NCBI RefSeq assembly: GCF_019203965.1 | Contig: NZ_CP076448.1 | Coordinates: forward strand, 2,557,001 to 2,621,000 | Origin: Elioraea tepida | GTDB taxonomy: Bacteria; Pseudomonadota; Alphaproteobacteria; Acetobacterales; Acetobacteraceae | Reading direction: 5' to 3' | Length of the DNA: 64,000 nucleotides | Shown: one piece after another, positions 47,703-59,744 of the stretch | Layout: each line of letters starts with the position of its first letter | How positions within the stretch are numbered: position 1 is the first letter of the stretch | Notes under the pieces: model-generated | What the model was told of the DNA's origin: nothing | The model's database searches: none | The model's input: only the letters and a program-made list of their open reading frames with translations | Translations under genes and position numbers: made by a program

Positions 47703-48001
47703 GGCGCGTCCTGATAGAACGCGGGCACTGCACCCGTCCGCTCGAGGCCCGGGAAAGCGACGGATGGCGGCAGCCGGGTTGCCTTCAGCAATCCGGACAT
47801 CGTCAACCGCCTCCCGCACTGGCCGGCTTCGGGCGCACGCCCCGCGCCCTGAGCATGGCCGCGCGGGCGAAAAATCCGGCCGCGCCTGTGGTGGCCAGTC
47901 TCCCGCAGCGGAAGAGATCCCGTCCACGCCACGTGGGGGTGGTGCTCTTCGGCCGCAGGCCATAGTCTCCGCAACGTTGGACCGATCCGGGAGAACATCG
48001 C

Positions 48002-48991
48002 ATGTCCGTCCGCCGCTCCCTCTTCGCCATCGCCGTGTTCGGCTCTGCCAGGCTTGCTCCCGGACTCACGCCCGCGGCGGCGCAGGCTCCGTTCCGCCTC
48101 GGCCATGTCCTCTCCGAGAGCCATTCCTGGCACGTCAACGCCACTGGCTTCGCGCAGGAGGTCGAGCAACGCACGTCCGGGCGCGTGAAGATCCAGGTCT
48201 TCCCCGGTGGCCAGCTCGGCGCCGAGACTCGGGTGATCGAGGGGCTGCAGCTCGGTTCGGTGTAGATGGGCCTGATCGGTGCCGGATCCTTCCAGACGAT
48301 CGAGCCGAGGATGGGGATCGTCGAGCTGCCCTACACGTGGCCCTCTCGGCTGCATGCCTACCGTGCCTATGATGGCGAGCTCGGCGCGGCGCTCGCTCGC
48401 CTGATGGAAGCGAAGAACATCGTCATCCTCGCGTGGTGGGAGACGGGGCTTCGGCACGTCACGACGCGTGACCGTGTGGTGCGCACGCCGGCCGACCTGC
48501 GCGGCCTCAAGATCCGCGTCACACCGGACCGGATGCGCCTCGAGACCTTCAAGGCTTTCGGAGCGGAGCCTGCACCGCTCGCCTTCGGCGAGCTCTATTC
48601 GGCGCTCCAGCAGGGGGTGTTCGACGCGCAGGAGAACCCGCTGTCGATCATTTGGTCCGCGTCGTTCTACGAGGTGCAGAAGCATCTCTCCCTCACCGGC
48701 CATGTCTATGGCCCCGCCGCGCTCGCGATCTCGCGCAGCGCCTTCCAGCGCCTCTCTCTCGATGACCAGGCGGTCCTTCGTTCCGCGGCCGTGACCTGGG
48801 GCGGGCGGCAGCGTCTTGACAGCATCCGTGCGGACGAGGCGGCGATCGAGCAGCTCAAGGCGAAGGGGATGACCGTGACGGAGGTCGACCGTGCCCCCTT
48901 CATCGCCGCCGTGCGGCCGGTGTGGGAGGAGTTCGGCCGGCTCTATGGGCCGGAGCTGATGGGCCTGCTCGAGAGCTATCGCAACCGCTGA
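48002..48991 (+). pseudogene. dctP: TRAP receptor DctP with in-frame amber codon
   Basis: Periplasmic receptor of a TRAP transporter. The first 87 codons encode a signal peptide and LGHVLSESHSWHVNA, ending at a TAG (48263-48265) in QLGSV-TAG-MGLIGAG. The same frame then continues to 48991 with the carboxylate-binding LRGLKIRVTP and GELYSALQQGVFDAQENP. A GAG or GAC codon is expected at that site, so one base change explains the stop. dctQ and dctM downstream are intact. TAG ends other genes here (glmU, the TspO-like gene), so reassignment is unlikely. Confidence 0.88.
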
Positions 48992-48992
48992 G

Positions 48993-49454
48993 ATGGAGGC
49001 GCTGGCCCGCCGCGTGGGCGGGCTCGCGATCGCAGCCAGCGCTGTGCTGACGGCCGCGTTCACCGCGGCGGTCGTCTGGACCGTGATCGCGCGCTACGGC
49101 TTCGGGCGAACACCGGTCTGGGCGGAGGAGCTTCCGCGGCTTCTGCTCGTCTGGTCGGCGTTCCTCGCTGCCGGGGGAGCGGAGGCGCGGGGCGGCCATC
49201 TTTCGGCCGGGCTGATGCCGCTTCTGGTGCGGCACTCGGGTGCTGCACGCGTTGCGGCAGCGGCGGGTGACCTTGCCGTCCTCGGCTTCGCGGCGCTCGC
49301 ACTCTGGGCAACCATCGAATGCGTCGCGATCGCCGGAGGCGGCACGACCACGGCGCTCGGCTTCCCGGTCGCGTCGTTCTTCTGGGCGGCCGGGGCCGGG
49401 ATGGCGCTGATCGGTTTCGGAGCGGCTGCCCGGCTGCTTTCCCGCGCACGCTGA
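48993..49454 (+). CDS. dctQ: TRAP transporter small permease DctQ
   Basis: Four-helix small membrane subunit of the TRAP transporter. 153 residues with helices near 15-35, 48-65, 80-105 and 125-145, and the RYGFGRTPVWAEELPRLLLVWSAFL stretch typical of DctQ. It begins one base after the dctP frame ends, and its stop overlaps dctM. Since dctP is interrupted just upstream, expression may be lowered by polarity. Confidence 0.92.
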   Translation: MEALARRVGGLAIAASAVLTAAFTAAVVWTVIARYGFGRTPVWAEELPRLLLVWSAFLAAGGAEARGGHLSAGLMPLLVRHSGAARVAAAAGDLAVLGFAALALWATIECVAIAGGGTTTALGFPVASFFWAAGAGMALIGFGAAARLLSRAR

Positions 49455-50740
49455 TGCCGGGCGGCGCGCTCGCGACCCTGTTCGGCACCTTCGCCGTCGC
49501 GCTGCTGCTCGATGTGCCGGTCGCCTCGGCGCTCGGCATCGCCGCGCTGGCGGCGATCCTGCATCATGACATCACCCCGCTGCCCGTGGTGGCGCAGCAG
49601 ATGGTGTCGGGGCTCGACAGCTTTCCGCTGCTCGCGATTCCGCTGTTCGTGCTCGCCGGCGGGCTGATGGGCGCGGCGGGGCTGACGGGGCGGATCGTCG
49701 CGCTCGCGCTTTCCCTCGTCGGGCAGCGTCGCGGGGCACTCGCGGCGGTCGCGGTCGTCGCCTGCATGCTGTTCGGCGCGCTCTCGGGGTCTGGCGTGGC
49801 CGACACGGTGGCGATCGGCTCGCTCGTTTTGCCGGCGATGCGGCGAGCGGGTTATCCGCCGGGGTTCTCTGCTGGCCTGCTCGGATGCGCGGGCTCGCTC
49901 GGCACCGTCATTCCGCCGTCGATCGTGATGATCGTCTATGGCGTGGCGACCGGAACCTCGATCGGCAAGCTGTTCACGGCAGGGCTCGTTCCGGGCGTAC
50001 TCTCCGGTTTTGCTCTCGCCGCCGTCTCGATCCGGCGGGCACGCCGCGAGGGCTGGGGCGGCGCGGGCGAGACCGCAGGTCTCGTGCCAGGCGAGGGGCG
50101 ATGGATCGGCGTTCTGGCGCTCGGAGCGCCGGCGATCATCGTCGGCGGCATCCGCGGCGGCGTCTTCACCGCAACGGAGGCGGGCGCGGTCGCCTGTCTC
50201 TATGCGCTCGCGGTCGGCCTCGGCGTCACGCGTGCTCTGACGCCGGCGCTTCTGTGGGAGGAGCTTCGCCGCGCCGCCGAGACCTCGGGTGTGATCCTCT
50301 ACGTGATCGCCACCGCCTCGCTGTTCGGCTGGGTGCTCGGGGCGATGGGCGCACCGCAACAACTCACGGCGTGGCTTCTGCGGCTGACCAGCGATCCGAC
50401 CGTGGTGATCCTGCTCGCGATGGCGCTGCTCCTTCTGCTCGGCACCTTCATGGAGACGATCGCCGTCATCCTCCTGCTTGCACCGGTGCTGTCCTCGGCT
50501 CTGCCGCGCTACGGCATCGACCCTGTGCATTTCGGGCTGTTGCTCACGCTCAACCTCGCCATCGGGGCGAACACGCCGCCTTTGGGGATCGACCTCATGG
50601 CTGCCTGTCGCGTCGCCGGCATCCCGATGCGGGAGAGCTTCCGGCACCTGCCGGCGCTGCTCGGGGCGATGGGCGCGGTTCTCGTCGCGCTCGCCTTTGC
50701 GCCCGATGTCGTGCTTTGGCTTCCGCGCGCGCTCGGCTGA
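49454..50740 (+). CDS. dctM: TRAP transporter large permease DctM
   Basis: Twelve-helix ion-coupled permease of the TRAP system. 428 residues from an ATG that overlaps the dctQ stop (TGATG). FGALSGSGVADTVAIGSLVLPAM and GTVIPPSIVMIVYGVATGTSIGKLF are the family-wide substrate/sodium segments; the second inverted repeat ends with NTPPLGIDLMAAC. Complete. It presumably served the receptor encoded by the interrupted dctP. Confidence 0.94.
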   Translation: MPGGALATLFGTFAVALLLDVPVASALGIAALAAILHHDITPLPVVAQQMVSGLDSFPLLAIPLFVLAGGLMGAAGLTGRIVALALSLVGQRRGALAAVAVVACMLFGALSGSGVADTVAIGSLVLPAMRRAGYPPGFSAGLLGCAGSLGTVIPPSIVMIVYGVATGTSIGKLFTAGLVPGVLSGFALAAVSIRRARREGWGGAGETAGLVPGEGRWIGVLALGAPAIIVGGIRGGVFTATEAGAVACLYALAVGLGVTRALTPALLWEELRRAAETSGVILYVIATASLFGWVLGAMGAPQQLTAWLLRLTSDPTVVILLAMALLLLLGTFMETIAVILLLAPVLSSALPRYGIDPVHFGLLLTLNLAIGANTPPLGIDLMAACRVAGIPMRESFRHLPALLGAMGAVLVALAFAPDVVLWLPRALG

Positions 50741-50950
50741 TCAGGTTTCGGGCAGACGCCGGGCGAGGCGCCGCGCGAGCAGAAGCCCGATCAGCCCGCC
50801 GAGCGGCGCCCCGGGCAGAATGAGCAGCCAGCCGATATGGGCCCCCTGCACCACGAGCCCGAGCCCGATGCCGAGCGCCATCCCGCCGGTGACCGAGCCG
50901 ATGACGCCGGCAGTGAGGCCGAGCACGAGGATCTCGCCGCGCGTGATCAT
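50741..50950 (-). CDS. Small two-helix membrane protein
   Basis: 69 residues with two hydrophobic helices and Gly-rich turns (GLTAGVIGSVTGGMALGIGLGLV, then WLLILPGAPLGGLIGLLLARR). It abuts the end of dctM on the opposite strand and faces the rpsD promoter. No family was recognised; coding is supported by the clean helix pattern and an ATG, but not by conservation that I can see. Confidence 0.5.
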   Translation of the reverse strand: MITRGEILVLGLTAGVIGSVTGGMALGIGLGLVVQGAHIGWLLILPGAPLGGLIGLLLARRLARRLPET

Positions 50951-50978
50951 GGGCGGTGATTAGGCGCGGGCCCCCGGT

Positions 50979-51007
50979 TTGACAACCTCCGGGTGCCCTC
51001 CTATAGC
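50979..51007 (+). promoter_or_regulatory. Sigma70 promoter of rpsD
   Basis: Perfect -35 TTGACA (50979-50984), 17-base spacer, -10 TATAGC (51002-51007), giving a leader of about 120 bases before rpsD. It closely matches the rpsM operon promoter at 1745-1772. Confidence 0.82.
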
Positions 51008-51135
51008 CCTTCGCACTCCCGGGAATGTGGACGGGCCTGATGGCCCGCGCCCGCCATGAGCCATTTGCTCGCCGGACTACCGGGACAGCGGGCGCCGCAC
51101 GGGGCGGCGCCGGAACTACCACGGAAGGGCCGCGC

Positions 51136-51750
51136 ATGACCAAGCGCACCGAAAGCAAGTACAAGATCAACCGTCGCCTCGGGATGAACCTGTGGGGGCG
51201 CCCGAAGTCGCCGCTGAACAAGCGCGACTACGGCCCGGGCCAGCACGGCCAGCGCCGCAAGAAGCCGACCGATTTCGGCATCCAGCTGATGGCGAAGCAG
51301 CGGCTCAAGGGCTACTACGGCAATATCGGCGAGCGCCAGTTCCGCCGCTATTACCAGGAAGCGGTTCGCCGGAAGGGCGACACCTCCGAGAACCTGATCG
51401 AACTTCTCGAGCGCCGGCTCGATACGGTGTGCTACCGCATGAAGTTCGCGATCACGCCCTTCGCCGCGCGCCAGCTCGTCAACCACGGGCATGTCCTCGT
51501 CAACGGCAAGCGCGTCACCATCCCTTCCTATCTCGTGAAGGATGGCGACGTGATCGAGCTTCGCGAGAAGTCGAAGCAGCTCGCCGTGGTGCTCGATGCG
51601 GCGCAGAGCACAGAGCGCGACGTGCCCGAGTATCTCGAGGTCGATCACCGGGCGATGCGGGGCCGCTACCTCCGCGCGCCCAAGCTCGCCGATGTGCCCT
51701 ATCCGGTGCAGATGGAGCCGAACCAGGTGATCGAGTTCTACTCGCGCTGA
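51136..51750 (+). CDS. rpsD: 30S ribosomal protein S4
   Basis: Primary assembly protein of the 30S subunit that binds 16S rRNA. 204 residues. The alphaproteobacterial N-terminus [21 protein letters not shown], the GPGQHGQRR loop, and the S4 RNA-binding domain [13 protein letters not shown] ... [12 protein letters not shown] are intact. ATG at 51136 behind GGAAGG. It stands alone with its own strong promoter and a strong terminator, as in other alphaproteobacteria where it is not part of the alpha operon. Confidence 0.98.
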   Translation: MTKRTESKYKINRRLGMNLWGRPKSPLNKRDYGPGQHGQRRKKPTDFGIQLMAKQRLKGYYGNIGERQFRRYYQEAVRRKGDTSENLIELLERRLDTVCYRMKFAITPFAARQLVNHGHVLVNGKRVTIPSYLVKDGDVIELREKSKQLAVVLDAAQSTERDVPEYLEVDHRAMRGRYLRAPKLADVPYPVQMEPNQVIEFYSR

Positions 51751-51775
51751 GCGAGCGACAGTCCATGGTGGCTTC

Positions 51776-51807
51776 GCGCGCCGGACGGGCCATCTCGTCC
51801 GGCGCGC
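51776..51807 (+). terminator. Terminator of rpsD
   Basis: Perfect 12-bp stem GCGCGCCGGACG/CGTCCGGCGCGC (51776-51787, 51796-51807) with an 8-base loop, 25 bases after the rpsD stop, followed by a short TTT run. Confidence 0.8.
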
Positions 51808-51826
51808 AGCGTTTCAGCCTGGGCCG

Positions 51827-53137
51827 ATGAGCGAGGCGCGGCTTCTCGAGGCGGCACGCGAGATCGCGCGGATCGTCGCCGACGTTGCCCCTTCCGCCGT
51901 GTCGGTTCGGCTCTGGAACGGCGAGCGCCTTCCCCTCGGGCGGGAGGCGGACGGGGCTGTTGCCGTGGCCGTGAACTCCCCCGTCGCGCTCGCGCGTCTG
52001 TTGCGGCGCCCGCGCCTGCGCACGGTCGTCGAGCTGATCGCCGCCGGCGATCTCGACATCGAGGGCGGCACGCTCCTCGACCTCGCCGCGCGGCGTGGCT
52101 CGGCCCGGACCAAGGGGCTGTGGAGGCGGCTTCCGAAGCGTCGCCTGCTCGCCGCAGCCTGGCCGTTCCTGATGCTGCGCGGAGCGGCGGCGCCGAGCCA
52201 TGCCTATGCCGGAGCGACGGCCGAGCGCGCCGGGCGGGGCCGCGACGATGGCGCGCTCGTCCGCTTCCACTACGACCTTTCCAACGCCTTCTACGCGCTC
52301 TTTCTCGATCCCCTGATGCAATATTCCTGCGCCTATTTCCCGCAGTGGGAGGCGGGGCTCGAAGAGGCGCAGGAGGCCAAGCTCGAGATGATCTGCCGCA
52401 AGCTCCGCCTCTCTCCCGGGGAGCGTCTTCTCGACATCGGCTGCGGCTGGGGCGGGCTCGTCTGCCATGCCGCGGCGAGGCACGGCGTGCTCGCGCACGG
52501 CGTGACGCTGTCGGAGAAGCAGGTCGAGGGAGCGAAAGCCCGCATCGCCGCGATGGGCCTCGAGGACCGGGTGACCGTGGAGCTCAAGGACTGGCGCGCG
52601 CTCCTCCCCGACCATGCCGGCCGGTTCGACAAGATCGCCTCGGTCGGGATGTTCGAGCATGTCGGGCTCGCAAACGCGCCGGCCTATTTCGCCGGCGTGC
52701 GGGAACTCCTCCGCCCGCGGGGGATCTATCTCCACCACGCGATCACCCGGCCAGCGAAGAAGGACGAGCGGACGTTCCGGCGCAAGAACCCCGAATACCG
52801 GGCGATCATCGACTACGTGTTTCCGGGCGGCGAACTCGACCATATCGGCAACACGGTCGCCTCGCTGGAGCGGGCGGGCTTCGAGGTTCACGACGTGGAG
52901 GGCTGGCGTGAGCACTATGCGCGCACGACGCGGCTCTGGACCGAGCGGCTCGCCGCACGGCGCGCTGAGGCCGAGGCCGAGGTCGGAGCGGCCCGAGTGA
53001 GGCTGTGGCTCCTCTATCTCGCCGGTGTCAGCCTCGCCTTCGAGCGCGACACCGCGCTGATCTTCCAGACGGTTGCAACAAAGAGGTCGCGCGGCCCGTC
53101 GGGCCTGCCGCCGACGCGGGCGGATCTCTACCACTGA
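51827..53137 (+). CDS. cfa: Cyclopropane-fatty-acyl-phospholipid synthase
   Basis: SAM enzyme that adds a methylene bridge to unsaturated acyl chains of membrane lipids. 436 residues. After an N-terminal domain, the family signature HYDLSNAFYALFLDPLMQYSCAYF leads into the SAM motif RLLDIGCGWGGLV and the active-site region FEHVGLANAPAYFAGV. It follows the rpsD terminator and is convergent with grxD. Confidence 0.92.
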   Translation: MSEARLLEAAREIARIVADVAPSAVSVRLWNGERLPLGREADGAVAVAVNSPVALARLLRRPRLRTVVELIAAGDLDIEGGTLLDLAARRGSARTKGLWRRLPKRRLLAAAWPFLMLRGAAAPSHAYAGATAERAGRGRDDGALVRFHYDLSNAFYALFLDPLMQYSCAYFPQWEAGLEEAQEAKLEMICRKLRLSPGERLLDIGCGWGGLVCHAAARHGVLAHGVTLSEKQVEGAKARIAAMGLEDRVTVELKDWRALLPDHAGRFDKIASVGMFEHVGLANAPAYFAGVRELLRPRGIYLHHAITRPAKKDERTFRRKNPEYRAIIDYVFPGGELDHIGNTVASLERAGFEVHDVEGWREHYARTTRLWTERLAARRAEAEAEVGAARVRLWLLYLAGVSLAFERDTALIFQTVATKRSRGPSGLPPTRADLYH

Positions 53138-53170
53138 GGTCGGGAGGTGCGGGGCTCCGGCGCCTCAGGG

Positions 53171-53189
53171 CCAGTTCGCCCCGAACTGG
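53171..53189. terminator. Hairpin between convergent cfa and grxD
   Basis: CCAGTTCG (53171-53178) pairs with CGAACTGG (53182-53189) around a 3-base loop, midway between two convergent stops. There is no T run on either strand; it may serve as a bidirectional terminator. Confidence 0.4.
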
Positions 53190-53220
53190 GGGACGGCTCG
53201 AGAGAGTGATGGCGCGCGAC

Positions 53221-53565
53221 TTACGCCGCCGCCGCCGGCTTGAACTCCACGCCCTTCTCGGTGAAGAGCTTCGCGAGCTCGCCCGACTGGAACATCTCAG
53301 TAACGATGTCGCAGCCGCCGACGAACTCGCCCTTGACGTAGAGCTGCGGAATGGTCGGCCAGTTGGTGAACTGCTTGATGCCCTCGCGCAGGCCAGGATC
53401 CTCGAGCACGTTCACGCTTTTGAACTTCACCCCCATGTGCATCAGGATCTGCACCACGCGGGCGGAGAAGCCGCACTGCGGGAACATCGCCGTTCCCTTC
53501 ATGTAGAGCACCACCGGGTTCTCGGTGATGTCGGCCTGGATTCGCTCGAACACGGGGTTGGACAT
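53221..53565 (-). CDS. grxD: Monothiol glutaredoxin Grx4 (CGFS)
   Basis: Monothiol glutaredoxin that binds and passes on [2Fe-2S] clusters, usually with BolA. 114 residues. The active-site CGFS is at residues 31-34 ([11 protein letters not shown]), with [18 protein letters not shown] as the glutathione-binding stretch. It follows bolA on the same strand by 30 bases, the pairing found in many proteobacteria and consistent with joint iron-sulfur work. Confidence 0.96.
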   Translation of the reverse strand: MSNPVFERIQADITENPVVLYMKGTAMFPQCGFSARVVQILMHMGVKFKSVNVLEDPGLREGIKQFTNWPTIPQLYVKGEFVGGCDIVTEMFQSGELAKLFTEKGVEFKPAAAA

Positions 53566-53595
53566 CGCGTTTCGTCCTTCGCGTGGGCGCTTTGA

Positions 53596-53832
53596 TCAGT
53601 CTTGCGGCGGGGAGGTCTGAAGCGCAAGGGCGTGCAGTGCCCCGCCCATGCGCCCCTGGAGCGCGGCGTACACCATCTGATGCTGCTGCACGCGGGTCTT
53701 GCCCTTGAAAGCAGCCGAGACGACTGTCGCGGCATAATGGTCGCCATCGCCGCGCAGATCCTCGATCGTCACCTTCGCATCGGGCAGGGCGGCGCGGATC
53801 AGAGCCTCGATCTCGGCAGCTGACATCGCCAT
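53596..53832 (-). CDS. bolA: BolA-family protein
   Basis: 78-residue BolA/IbaG-like protein. The family fold is visible as SAAEIEALIRAALPDAKVTIEDL, then GDGDHYAATVV and the VQQHQMVYAAL region with the conserved histidine. ATG 53832 is chosen over 53826 because GAGGAG lies about ten bases before it. Partner of the monothiol glutaredoxin downstream; the complex acts in cluster trafficking or iron regulation. Confidence 0.92.
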   Translation of the reverse strand: MAMSAAEIEALIRAALPDAKVTIEDLRGDGDHYAATVVSAAFKGKTRVQQHQMVYAALQGRMGGALHALALQTSPPQD

Positions 53833-53849
53833 GGAGGCGCATACTCCTC

Positions 53850-56102
<2,253 letters not shown>

Positions 56103-56284
56103 TCTGGTCTCCGTCCTGCCGCGTGATCGGCCATGGTTGCGCTGCGTCGTCAAGCTCGAACGTGCGGAGGGCGCGCCACGCGAGGGCGTGAGGTAAAGTG
56201 CGGCGCCCGACCTGCGTTCCGGCCGGTCTGCGTCGTTGCCCTGTCGCTGTTGGCACGCCCACCAGCCGCGACCGGGTCCGGCGT

Positions 56285-58093
56285 CTAGGCCGCTCTCGCT
56301 CTCCTCCACACCGAGGCAAGCGCGACGACGGAGAGAACCGCACCGATCAGGTCCGTCAGCGGATCGGGTGCGATCAGGGCAAGCCCGGCAAGGAGAAGCA
56401 GCACCCTCTGAGCGGAGGATAGAGCGCGGCCGAGCCAGCCCTCGAACCCGGCGGCAAGCGCGACGACGCCGGCAAGCGTGACGAGCAAGGCCGAGGCGAT
56501 GCCGAGCAATTCGCCAAGGAGCAGAAGGCCAGGGCGGAACACGAAACAGAACGGCAGGGCGAAGGCGACAATGGCGAGCCGGCAGGCGATCAGCCCGATC
56601 CGGATCGGGTCAGCCTGAGCGATCGAGGCGGCGGCGAAGGCAGCCACAGCCACGGGCGGCGTGATCGCGCTCATCGACGCGTAGTAGACGACAAAGAGGT
56701 GGGCGGCGAGCACCGGCACGCCGAGAGCGATCATCGCGGGCGCGGCGAGCGCGGCCGCGAGCACGTAGGCCGCGGGCGTCGGCATGCCCATGCCGAGCAG
56801 AAGCGTGACGCCGGCGGTGATCAGCATCACGAACAGGATCTGGTCGGGCGCGAAACCGAAGAGCAGCGAGGAGAACTTGCCGGAGAGATCGGTGATCGTG
56901 AGCGTGCCGACGACGAGCCCGGCAACACCGCAGGCGATGCCGACCGGCGCCGCACGGCGCGCCCCGTCCGACGCCGCCGCGAGCAGGCGAAGCGCGACCT
57001 CGAGCGGGTTGCGGAGCATCAGCGGCGCGAGCACGGCGGCGATCACGACGGCGAGCGCACCGCCGTAGACCGGACGATCGGCCGACAGCACGAGCCACAC
57101 CATCGCCGCGATCGGAACGAGGAACCACCCGCCGCGGCGCATCACCTCCGCCACGCGCGGCCCCGCTCCCTCGAAGGCGCCGAGCCGGTCGAGCACCGCG
57201 CGGGCATGCACCTGATAGAACACGGCGACGTAGTAGAGCGCCGCGGTGGCGATTGCCGAGACGGCGATGTCGGCATAGGCGATTCCGGTGAAGTCGCTCA
57301 TCAGGAATGCCGCCGATCCCATCACGGGAGGCAGGATCGCCCCGCCCGCGGACGCCGCGGCCTCGACGCCGCCCGCATAGGCGGGCGCGCAACCGAGGCG
57401 CTTCATCATCGGGATCGTCAGGCTGCCCGTGGTCACGACATCCGCTGTCGGTGAGCCGGAGATCGTTCCATACATCGCCGAGGAGACGACCGCGACCTTG
57501 GCCGGCCCCCCCGCCTGGCGGCCGACGAGGGCGCCGGCGAGATCGTGGAAGAAGTCGCCTCCGCCGAGCCTGTCGAGTACCGCGCCGAACAGAACGAAGA
57601 CGAACACGAGGAAGGCGGCGACCGAGAGCGCGGGGCCGATCAGCCCGTTCGTGGTGAACACGAGATGGTCGAGGATCTCGGTGAGGCTGAGCGGCCGGTG
57701 CGAGAACGATCCGGGAAGGTGATGACCCCAGACAGCATAGGCGAGAAAGGAAGCGACCAGCAGGCAGAGGGTGAGGCCGATCGTCCGTCGCGTCGCTTCG
57801 AGCACGAGCAGGCAGAGCAGGATCGCCGCCGCCATGTCGGCCTCGGTCAGCGGGCTGACCATCGGCCAGCGCAGCGCATGCCGCGGCGCCATCCAGACGA
57901 AGTAGCCGCTCGCGGCGAGCGACAGAGCCGCAAGGGCGTTCGCGGTCCATGATCGGTTGGTCGGCCGGAGCGCGTTGCCGGTGACGGTGAGGAAGCCGAG
58001 CGCGAGCACCGCGCCGAGGAAGGCGAACAGCGTGGCGTAGCGGTCGCTCTCGACGCCGAGGGCGAGCGCCAGCATCCATCCCGAAAGCCCCAT
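56285..58093 (-). CDS. TRAP transporter fused permease (TAXI-associated)
   Basis: Large fused DctQM-type permease that works with TAXI receptors. At least 602 residues with many helices. The permease block holds [46 protein letters not shown] and [23 protein letters not shown]. The ATG at 58093 is the first standard start, but the same frame stays open upstream, encoding ELPPAEAAIAACLG, back to a CTG overlapping the TAXI stop (58174-58172). The real start may be that CTG, or a lost GTG. Confidence 0.88.
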   Translation of the reverse strand: MGLSGWMLALALGVESDRYATLFAFLGAVLALGFLTVTGNALRPTNRSWTANALAALSLAASGYFVWMAPRHALRWPMVSPLTEADMAAAILLCLLVLEATRRTIGLTLCLLVASFLAYAVWGHHLPGSFSHRPLSLTEILDHLVFTTNGLIGPALSVAAFLVFVFVLFGAVLDRLGGGDFFHDLAGALVGRQAGGPAKVAVVSSAMYGTISGSPTADVVTTGSLTIPMMKRLGCAPAYAGGVEAAASAGGAILPPVMGSAAFLMSDFTGIAYADIAVSAIATAALYYVAVFYQVHARAVLDRLGAFEGAGPRVAEVMRRGGWFLVPIAAMVWLVLSADRPVYGGALAVVIAAVLAPLMLRNPLEVALRLLAAASDGARRAAPVGIACGVAGLVVGTLTITDLSGKFSSLLFGFAPDQILFVMLITAGVTLLLGMGMPTPAAYVLAAALAAPAMIALGVPVLAAHLFVVYYASMSAITPPVAVAAFAAASIAQADPIRIGLIACRLAIVAFALPFCFVFRPGLLLLGELLGIASALLVTLAGVVALAAGFEGWLGRALSSAQRVLLLLAGLALIAPDPLTDLIGAVLSVVALASVWRRARAA

Positions 58094-58170
58094 GCCGAGG
58101 CACGCGGCGATCGCCGCCTCCGCGGGCGGCAGCTCCCTCCGCCGCCCGGGGCCGAGCCGGGCGGCGAGGC

Positions 58171-59160
58171 TCAGGAGAGCAGCCCCGCGGCCCGGTAGGC
58201 CGCGGCCGCCGCCGGGTGCAGCGCCACGCCGCCCGTATCCGGCAGCGCCTTCGGCTCGAGCCGCGCCATGGTCGCGTGGCTGCGCTTGATCGCGTCGAAA
58301 TTGGCGATCATCGCCTTCACGATCGCCTCGACCATCGCGTCAGGCGTTTCCGCACTGGTGATCAGGATCACGTGCGCGCGGAACGTCTCGATCGGGTCGG
58401 GCTGGAACGGGTAGCTGTTCGCCGGGATGGTGATCGGGGTCGAACCGAGACGCGCGTTGACCTTGGCGATGACGTCGGATCCGGCCTTGAGGAAACGAAC
58501 GCGAAGCTCGCGCGTGGCGTTGATCACCTGGCCCGAGGGGAAGTCGACCACGTTGGTGATGATGTCCACCTGGTTGTTCTTGAGCATCTCGAGTGCATCG
58601 TTCCACGCGACGTAGTGCACCCTGCCGCCCCAGCGCTCGATCTGCGGCAGAGGCGCTCCGGCAGCAGCGAAGGCCTCCTCGGTCGCGAGCGCCATCAGCG
58701 TGCCGCGGAGATTGGCGGTGACGCGCACGGGAGCGCGCCTCTGGGCGATCTCCTCGAGCGAGGACACGGGAGCGCCCTCTCGCACCAGCGCCTGCCAGGC
58801 CGCCTCGCTGTCGATCAGGCTGACCGCGCGCACGTTCGGCATCGCCCGCTCGAACGGTGGCTCCCCCTTGATCGCCCGCAGCGCGATCTGCGCATGCGCG
58901 AGCCCGAGCTGGACCCGCCCCTGCGCCACGAGCAGCACATTCGCGGCATCGCGCCCGGGCTCGTAGCTGAAGGCCGAGCCGGGCACGGCGCGGCGTATGC
59001 TCTCGCCGATCGCATTGCCGATCGCGCTCCACGCTCCGCCAACGGAGCCGCCGGCGAGCGTGATCCGCATCGTCTCCTGGGCGGCGAGCCTGGGCGCGCC
59101 CAAGGGGACGGACGCAGCGGCGGCCATGCCGAGAAGAACACCTCGTCGCATCACCATCAT
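58171..59160 (-). CDS. TAXI-family TRAP solute receptor
   Basis: Periplasmic receptor that delivers substrates to the fused TRAP permease encoded next. 329 residues from ATG 59160 (GGGAGACC upstream), signal peptide ending near RLAAQ. The TAXI signature appears as ITLAGGSVGGAWSAIGNAIGESIRRAVPGSAFSYE, with GRVQLGLAHAQIALRA and the C-terminal HPAAAAAYRAAGLL. Known TAXI ligands include glutamate and other carboxylates, but this one is undetermined. Confidence 0.92.
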   Translation of the reverse strand: MMVMRRGVLLGMAAAASVPLGAPRLAAQETMRITLAGGSVGGAWSAIGNAIGESIRRAVPGSAFSYEPGRDAANVLLVAQGRVQLGLAHAQIALRAIKGEPPFERAMPNVRAVSLIDSEAAWQALVREGAPVSSLEEIAQRRAPVRVTANLRGTLMALATEEAFAAAGAPLPQIERWGGRVHYVAWNDALEMLKNNQVDIITNVVDFPSGQVINATRELRVRFLKAGSDVIAKVNARLGSTPITIPANSYPFQPDPIETFRAHVILITSAETPDAMVEAIVKAMIANFDAIKRSHATMARLEPKALPDTGGVALHPAAAAAYRAAGLLS

Positions 59161-59183
59161 GAACGGTCTCCCATCGGTTGGGC

Positions 59184-59741
59184 CTACGCCGCGCGCGGCG
59201 CGAGCCGTTTTGCCACCGCCTCCAGGGCGGCGGGAACGTCCGGCAGGACCGACCACGCCCCCTCGACCTCGGGCCGAAGCACGCCGCGCGCGCGTAAGCC
59301 CTCCATCATCCGCACGAAGTCCCGCCAGAAACCGTCGACGTCGATGAACAGCGTCGGCTTGCGGCTAAGTCCGATATCGTACCAGGTGATCATCTCGAGC
59401 GCCTCGTCGAGCGTTCCGACACCTCCGGGCAGGACGAGGAACAGGTCGGAGAGGTCTGCCATCCTCTGTTAGCGTTCCGCCAGCGTCTCGACGAGATGGA
59501 GTTCGGCGATGTCGCTCGCCATGCGCTCTCGCCCGACGAGGTGTCGCGGCATCACGCCGATGACGCGCCCGCCGGCCGCCACCGCGCCTCTTGCCGCCGC
59601 TCCCATCAGCCCGCGCGACGACCCGCCATAGACGAGGGTGTGTCCGAGCCGGGCGAGGCCCGCCCCGGTCGCCTCCGCCGCTTCAAGGAGACGCTGCGGC
59701 AGGGAATCATTCGCCGAAGCAAACAGGCCGACCGCCCCCAC
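59184..59741 (-). pseudogene. LOG-family phosphoribohydrolase with in-frame TAA
   Basis: LOG-type cytokinin-riboside-monophosphate phosphoribohydrolase-like protein, 185 codons. The first part (GLFASANDSLPQRLLEAAE, YGGSSRGLMGAAA) ends LVETLAER at a TAA (59469-59471). The same frame continues QRMADLSDLFLVLPGGVGTLDEALE, holding the catalytic PGGxGTxxE. A Lys, Glu or Gln codon is expected at the stop. The gene starts at GTG 59741, 3 bases after nadC. It is complete apart from that one codon, so either recently inactivated or a sequence error. Confidence 0.88.
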
Positions 59742-59744
59742 GCC

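Noticed and set aside
47699-47800. Short minus-strand frame ending next to trmJ (MSGLLKATRLPPS...)
   Set aside because: Only 33 residues, no recognised homologue, and overlaps the trmJ end. It could be a gene remnant but cannot be supported.
48263-48265. TAG reassignment or pyrrolysine-type recoding
   Set aside because: TAG is a normal terminator of other genes in the window (glmU, TspO-like gene), and no suppressor or Pyl element is seen.
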